64,000 bases of DNA from Planomicrobium sp. CPCC 101110 (GTDB lineage Bacteria; Bacillota; Bacilli; Bacillales_A; Planococcaceae), in contig NZ_VOHD01000003.1 in NCBI RefSeq assembly GCF_007859395.1, forward strand, positions 1,347,028 through 1,411,027, given 5' to 3'. Shown here piece after piece: positions 59,630 to 64,000 of this stretch. Below the pieces are notes generated by a model. It was not told where the DNA came from. It saw nothing but the letters and a program-made list of their open reading frames with translations, and searched no databases. The position numbers and the translations under genes were made by a program. Within the stretch, counting starts at the first letter, position 1, and the number at the start of each line of letters is the position of its first letter.

Positions 59630-61297
59630 GTGGCTAAAATAAAAAATGAATTGATTAAAGTAATACCGTTAGGCGGAGTCGGCGAAATCGGCAAAGCGAT
59701 GTACGTCATCGAAATTGATGAAGATTTATTTGTAGTGGATAGCGGATTGATGTTTCCGGAAGATGAAATGTTCGGAGTGGATATCGTTATTCCGGATATG
59801 AGTTATTTGGAAGAAAACAAAGACCGGGTTAAAGGGATATTCTTAACACACGGACATGAAGATGCAATCGGATCGATTGCTTACCTATTGAAAAAAATCC
59901 AGGCGCCTGTATACGGTTCGAAATTGACGATTGCGTTAGCGAAAGAACACATTAAAGAACAAGGATCATTAAAGCATGTGAAGTTTTTTGAAGTTACCAA
60001 CAAGAGCCGCATGAACTTTGACACTACCCATGTGACGTTCTTCCATACTACACACAGCATTCCGGATGCTCTAGGAATTGTCTTCCATACTTCGGAAGGG
60101 GCAATTGTGCATACAGGAGAATTCAAATTCGACCAGTCGGCAAAAGGCAGCTACAAACCGGATATCGCCAAAATGGCGAAATTGGGAGAAGACGGGGTGC
60201 TTATGCTCCTTTCGGATTCCACTGAAGCCGAACGTCCTGGCCATACAACATCGGAAACCGTTATCGCTGATCATTTGCTGACAGCGTTCCATGCTGCACC
60301 GGGAAGAATTCTCGTTTCCCTTTATTCTTCGAATTTTATCCGCATTCAGCAAGTGTTCGATCTTGCGAAAATGACCGGGAAAAAAGTGGCGGTTGCCGGC
60401 AGAAGTCTGGAAAGCAGCTATGAAGTGGGATTGCGTCTAGGCTATTTGACGGTTGGTGAAGATACTGTCATTTCGTTGAAAGACCTGGAGCAATACCGTG
60501 ATGATGAAGTTGTCATCATTGTCACAGGCAATCAAGGCGAACCGCTAGAAGCGCTTGATAAGATGGTGCGCAAACAGCACAAAGACGTGAAGATCAAGGA
60601 TACGGATACCGTATTGATCACATTTACGCCGTCGCCCGGCATGGAAGTTCCAATGTTCCAGACGATGAACAAACTGGCGAAAGCCGGCGCCAATGTATTG
60701 ACATCAAGCAAGAAAGTCCACGTTTCCGGCCACGGCAGCCAAGAAGACTTGAAAATGATGTTGAATATGATGAAACCGAAATATTTCATTCCGATCCAAG
60801 GCGAATACAAAATGCTGATCGCCCACTCGAAATTGGCCCAGCAAGTCGGTCTGCAAAAATCGGATATCTTCATTGCCGATAAAGGCGATATTGTGGAATA
60901 CAAAAACGGTAAAGTACGCATGAGCGGGCGTGTTACTGCTGGAAACGTACTGATCGACGGCATTGGGATCGGCGACGTCGGAAACATCGTTCTGCGCGAC
61001 CGCAAACTTTTATCCCAAGATGGTATTTTCATTGTTGTGGTCACATTGAACCGCAAAGAAAAGAAAATCGCTTCCGGCCCTGAAATGATCTCGCGAGGAT
61101 TTGTCTACGTGCGCGAATCAGAGCAGCTGATGGATGAATCGGCTCAATTGGTCCGTAAAATCGTAGAAAAGTATGTAGCGAAAGAAACGTTCGAATGGAA
61201 TAACATCAAACAGGAAATTCGTGATGCATTGAATTCTTATCTGTTCCAACAAACAAAACGCCGTCCGATGATCATCCCGATTATCATGGAATATTAA
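59630..61297 (+). CDS. rnjB: Ribonuclease J2
   Basis: Metallo-beta-lactamase/beta-CASP ribonuclease, partner of RNase J1. The 555-residue protein has the metal motif region THGHEDAIG (73-81) in which the last His of HxHxDH is Ala79. The later metal Asp is Glu in HTGEFKFD. These changes mark the J2 paralogue, which has low own activity. The beta-CASP domain (about 210-390) and C-terminal domain are complete. Position after asd equals B. subtilis ymfA/rnjB. Start GTG at 59630 follows TTAGGAGG. Confidence 0.95.
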   Translation: MAKIKNELIKVIPLGGVGEIGKAMYVIEIDEDLFVVDSGLMFPEDEMFGVDIVIPDMSYLEENKDRVKGIFLTHGHEDAIGSIAYLLKKIQAPVYGSKLTIALAKEHIKEQGSLKHVKFFEVTNKSRMNFDTTHVTFFHTTHSIPDALGIVFHTSEGAIVHTGEFKFDQSAKGSYKPDIAKMAKLGEDGVLMLLSDSTEAERPGHTTSETVIADHLLTAFHAAPGRILVSLYSSNFIRIQQVFDLAKMTGKKVAVAGRSLESSYEVGLRLGYLTVGEDTVISLKDLEQYRDDEVVIIVTGNQGEPLEALDKMVRKQHKDVKIKDTDTVLITFTPSPGMEVPMFQTMNKLAKAGANVLTSSKKVHVSGHGSQEDLKMMLNMMKPKYFIPIQGEYKMLIAHSKLAQQVGLQKSDIFIADKGDIVEYKNGKVRMSGRVTAGNVLIDGIGIGDVGNIVLRDRKLLSQDGIFIVVVTLNRKEKKIASGPEMISRGFVYVRESEQLMDESAQLVRKIVEKYVAKETFEWNNIKQEIRDALNSYLFQQTKRRPMIIPIIMEY

Positions 61298-61310
61298 GAA
61301 AGAAAAAAGT

Positions 61311-61351
61311 AAAAGGATTTCCAGGCCGAAGGATCGGCGGAAATCCTTTTT
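61311..61351 (+). terminator. Terminator of rnjB
   Basis: AAAAGGATTTCC pairs with GGAAATCCTTTT, with inner GCCG/CGGC pairing, followed by T. spoIIIE starts 28 bases later with no obvious promoter. Confidence 0.88.
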
Positions 61352-61378
61352 CGATTATCTGAGAAATGAGGGATTAGA

Positions 61379-63715
61379 GTGCCACGGACTCGTCCAAAGA
61401 AAAAACAACAAGCGAAAACAAAAGCGAAAAAGAAACAGCCGATGCCAATGATTGCATTTGAAATGATCGGCCTTGTATTGATCGGGCTATCCGCCTTCAT
61501 GGCCTTTCAGCTTGGAATCGTCGGGAAGATGCTTTATAACACAGCTGAAATTTTTGTAGGGTATTTGGCTTTCATGGTGCCGCTCGTACTGCTATTTGCA
61601 GCTGTCCATATCATGATCAAGCGCAGCTGGCCCCGCCCTAAGATGAAAACGGCAACAGGCGGCTTTTTCCTGTTCACAGGGACTTTGCTGATATGCCATT
61701 TGATTTGGGCTGCAGGATCCATACTGCCGATCACGTCAGCCAACGTACTGGCTGAAACGATCAGGGCTACAAAAGTGACCGGTACCATTTGGGAAAGTTA
61801 TTCAGCAAGCGGCGGCGGAATTTTAGGGGCCGTCTTGTATTCGATATTCCATGTATTGTTCGCAACTGCAGGCACGTGGATTATTGCGCTTATTTTATTG
61901 TCCATAGGGGCCATCATTTTAACAGGCAAAACAGCGGCGCCGTTCATTGCAGAAAAAGTGCCAAGCCTGAAACCGTTGATGATCTCTGCACTTGACCGGT
62001 TCCAAAAGAGAAAACCGAAACGGAAAAAAATATCAGCGGCACGCAGCAAACCGGTTCTTGACCAGCCCTTTGAAGTGGACGAACAGCTGGATGACTATGA
62101 AGAAGATCCGTTGATTGTGCCGGTGGAGCAGCATGATGAACCAATCATTTCAGCGTTCACTGAAAATGTGAAGCCGAAAAAAGCCGAAGTGATGGAAGAA
62201 CCGGAAGGACCGGAAGAAGTGATAACCGGTGAAGCGCCGCCGCGCGAAGATGGGGACATCACGTTGATGACGGCTGCGGAAGAATTGGAAAACGAGGAAT
62301 ACCAATTGCCTCCGATCAATTTGCTGGCCTTGCCGCCGCATAGCGACCAAAGCGGGGAATATGCCGGCATCCAGAAGAACGCGAAAAAACTTGAGAAGAC
62401 GTTCCAAAGTTTTGGTGTACGGGCGAAAGTGACGCAAGTCCATCTCGGCCCGGCTGTAACAAAATACGAAGTATTGCCGGATACGGGCGTGAAAGTCAGC
62501 AAAATTGTCAGCTTATCCGATGATCTGGCCCTTGCGTTGGCTGCGCGGGACATACGGATCGAAGCTCCCATTCCAGGGAAATCGGCAATCGGAATTGAAG
62601 TGCCAAACAGCGAAGTTGCCGTCGTTTCTTTGAGGGAAGTTCTGGAGTCGGAAGAAAATGACAAACCGGACAAAAAGCTGCTGTTCGGTTTGGGCAGGGA
62701 TGTATCCGGCCAGGCCGTAATGACAGAATTGAACAAAATGCCGCATTTATTGGTTGCGGGCTCCACAGGAAGCGGGAAGAGTGTCTGCATCAACGGCATC
62801 ATTACGAGCATCATCATGCGGGCAAAACCGCATGAAGTTAAAATGATGATGATCGATCCGAAAATGGTGGAGTTGAATGTCTATAACGGCATTCCGCATC
62901 TGCTTGCGCCTGTAGTCACCGATCCCCGGAAAGCGGCCCAGGCGCTGAAAAAAATCGTTTCGGAAATGGAGCGGCGCTATGAACTGTTTTCCCATACCGG
63001 AACACGCAACATCGAAGGGTATAACCATTATGTCCAAACGTTCAATGATGAAAATGAAGAAAAACATCCGAAGTTGCCATATATTGTAGTCATTGTCGAT
63101 GAATTGGCGGATTTGATGATGGTTGCATCAAACGAAGTCGAAGATGCCATCACCCGTATAGCCCAAATGGCGCGGGCGGCAGGTATTCATTTGATCATCG
63201 CCACACAGCGCCCAAGCGTCAATGTAATCACGGGAGTGATCAAAGCGAACATTCCTTCGCGCATCGCTTTTGCGGTTTCCTCTTCTATCGATTCCCGCAC
63301 CATTCTGGATATGGGCGGAGCGGAGAAACTGCTTGGACGCGGCGATATGTTGTTCCTTGGGGCGGGCCAATCAAAGCCGGTCCGTGTGCAGGGTGCGTTC
63401 CTGTCGGATTCTGAAGTGGAAAAGATTGTGGATTTTTGTATCGAGCAGCAAAAAGCGCAATACCAGGAAGACATGATACCGACCGAAGTTGATGAAACGA
63501 AAATGGAAGAAGAAACAGATGAAATTTACGATGAAGCTGTACAATTGGTATCCGAAATGCAGACAGCTTCAGTCTCGATGCTGCAGCGGCGATTCCGTGT
63601 CGGATATTCCCGTGCGGCAAGAATCATTGACCAGATGGAACAGCGCGGTGTGGTCGGGCCTTATGAAGGCAGCAAGCCAAGAACGGTATTAGTGCCTAAA
63701 CAAGAGGACTATTAA
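61379..63715 (+). CDS. spoIIIE: DNA translocase of the FtsK/SpoIIIE family
   Basis: Membrane-anchored hexameric motor that pumps chromosome ends through the septum. The 778-residue protein has a basic N-terminus (1-22), four or five membrane segments (about 24-46, 57-80, 94-112, 146-183) and an acidic linker (about 228-300). The motor domain carries Walker A GSTGSGKS (461-468) and Walker [14 protein letters not shown]. The C-terminal gamma winged helix ends in [27 protein letters not shown]. Start GTG at 61379 follows GAGGGA. In a non-sporulating host it would serve septal chromosome clearing. Confidence 0.97.
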   Translation: MPRTRPKKKQQAKTKAKKKQPMPMIAFEMIGLVLIGLSAFMAFQLGIVGKMLYNTAEIFVGYLAFMVPLVLLFAAVHIMIKRSWPRPKMKTATGGFFLFTGTLLICHLIWAAGSILPITSANVLAETIRATKVTGTIWESYSASGGGILGAVLYSIFHVLFATAGTWIIALILLSIGAIILTGKTAAPFIAEKVPSLKPLMISALDRFQKRKPKRKKISAARSKPVLDQPFEVDEQLDDYEEDPLIVPVEQHDEPIISAFTENVKPKKAEVMEEPEGPEEVITGEAPPREDGDITLMTAAEELENEEYQLPPINLLALPPHSDQSGEYAGIQKNAKKLEKTFQSFGVRAKVTQVHLGPAVTKYEVLPDTGVKVSKIVSLSDDLALALAARDIRIEAPIPGKSAIGIEVPNSEVAVVSLREVLESEENDKPDKKLLFGLGRDVSGQAVMTELNKMPHLLVAGSTGSGKSVCINGIITSIIMRAKPHEVKMMMIDPKMVELNVYNGIPHLLAPVVTDPRKAAQALKKIVSEMERRYELFSHTGTRNIEGYNHYVQTFNDENEEKHPKLPYIVVIVDELADLMMVASNEVEDAITRIAQMARAAGIHLIIATQRPSVNVITGVIKANIPSRIAFAVSSSIDSRTILDMGGAEKLLGRGDMLFLGAGQSKPVRVQGAFLSDSEVEKIVDFCIEQQKAQYQEDMIPTEVDETKMEEETDEIYDEAVQLVSEMQTASVSMLQRRFRVGYSRAARIIDQMEQRGVVGPYEGSKPRTVLVPKQEDY

Positions 63716-63914
63716 ACCGATAAGGCGAGTTATAGTAGCACATATAATGATTTTTTTGTGGCAGAATATCACATTGAATAATTAGTATGTTATATTAATT
63801 CGCAAATTTCGACAAAAGTCTATTTATTTCCACTAACTTTAGTGTTATAGTATTTTTGGTTAGTAGGAATGTTTTACATCAGATGTCTGATCTCTGTCAT
63901 TGGTGGTGAATCTT
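63716..63914. promoter_or_regulatory. Regulatory gap before the GntR gene
   Basis: About 199 A/T-rich bases with no coding sequence. It holds an extended -10 (TGTTATAGT, 63843-63851), a split repeat ACTAAC (63832-63837) / GTTAGT (63859-63864) around it, and a palindrome ATCAGATGTCTGAT (63878-63891) downstream. These are plausible operator sites for the GntR regulator. No spoIIIE terminator was found. Confidence 0.45.
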
Positions 63915-64000
63915 ATGACAATCAAATCGGATCATCGTGCTTTGTATCTCCAAGTGATCGATCGAATGAAGCAGGATATTGCTGCTGGCGTCTACAAAGA
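63915..64000 (+). CDS. ymfC: GntR-family transcriptional regulator, N-terminal part (truncated by window end)
   Basis: The first 28 codons read MTIKSDHRALYLQVIDRMKQ and on into DIAAGVYK, the start of a GntR winged-helix domain (YLQV-ID-RMK-DI--GVYK pattern). It lies directly after spoIIIE as ymfC does in B. subtilis, and ymfC has a near-identical N-terminus. GGTGGTGAA precedes the ATG. The effector domain and target genes are outside the window. Confidence 0.8.
   Translation, partial: MTIKSDHRALYLQVIDRMKQDIAAGVYK

Noticed and set aside
1-64000. Mobile elements, prophage, CRISPR, tRNA/rRNA genes, defence or biosynthetic islands
   Set aside because: All genes belong to conserved core families in conserved order; no transposase, integrase other than XerC, repeat-spacer array or tRNA-like cloverleaf was seen.

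Overview
The window is a contiguous piece of core chromosome from a low-to-mid GC Gram-positive bacterium of the order Bacillales. Gene order follows, almost gene for gene, the Bacillus subtilis stretch from thiN/rpmB to spoIIIE/ymfC. Protein sequences and order fit a Planococcaceae-type organism (Planococcus or a near relative); that placement is inference, the Bacillales placement is firm. Apart from rpmB, every gene is on the + strand. I see no tRNA or rRNA gene, insertion sequence, prophage, CRISPR array or toxin-antitoxin pair, and no sign of a transferred island.

Layout. (1) 1-6.4 kb: end of thiN, rpmB on the opposite strand, yloU-fakA (envelope-stress-like protein and fatty acid kinase), sdaAB-sdaAA (serine dehydratase) and recG. 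(2) 6.4-10.2 kb: the fatty-acid/phospholipid cluster fapR-plsX-fabD-fabG-acpP, headed by a promoter with a clear FapR operator. (3) 10.2-17.4 kb: rnc-smc-ftsY-ylxM-ffh (RNA processing, chromosome condensation, SRP targeting). (4) 17.6-22.5 kb: rpsP-khpA-rimM-trmD-rplS, then lepB, rbgA, rnhB. (5) 22.6-33.1 kb: sucCD, dprA, topA, trmFO, xerC-hslV-hslU-codY. (6) 33.4-42.5 kb: rpsB-tsf-pyrH-frr, then uppS-cdsA-dxr-rseP-proS (translation factors, UMP kinase, isoprenoid/lipid precursors, site-2 protease). (7) 42.7-47.0 kb: polC. (8) 47.0-54.8 kb: the rimP-nusA-rnpM-ylxQ-infB-ylxP-rbfA translation/transcription operon, then truB-ribF and rpsO. (9) 55-63.7 kb: pnp, mlpA, asd, rnjB, spoIIIE/ftsK, and the first codons of a GntR-family regulator cut by the window end.

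The genes form a growth-machinery superregion: ribosome assembly and modification (rimM, rimP, rbgA, rbfA, trmD, truB, ribosomal proteins), RNA decay (rnc, pnp, rnjB), replication and chromosome handling (polC, topA, smc, xerC, spoIIIE), membrane lipid synthesis (fapR cluster, cdsA, uppS) and protein targeting/quality control (ffh, ftsY, lepB, hslVU, rseP).

The notable content is in what is absent and in the intergenic regions. Compared with B. subtilis, the large fla/che operon is missing between codY and rpsB. ylxY, ymxH, spoVFA, spoVFB, dapG, dapA and tepA are missing between pnp and spoIIIE, which fits a lineage that does not form spores. Intergenic regions hold a large palindromic element (ffh-rpsP), several candidate structured RNAs (after acpP, before lepB, before proS, and leaders of rplS, rpsB, rimP and rpsO), and repeated fusions of a terminator T-tract with the next promoter. 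I found no convincing new enzyme or defence system; the best candidates for undescribed biology are the RNA/DNA structures listed under findings.
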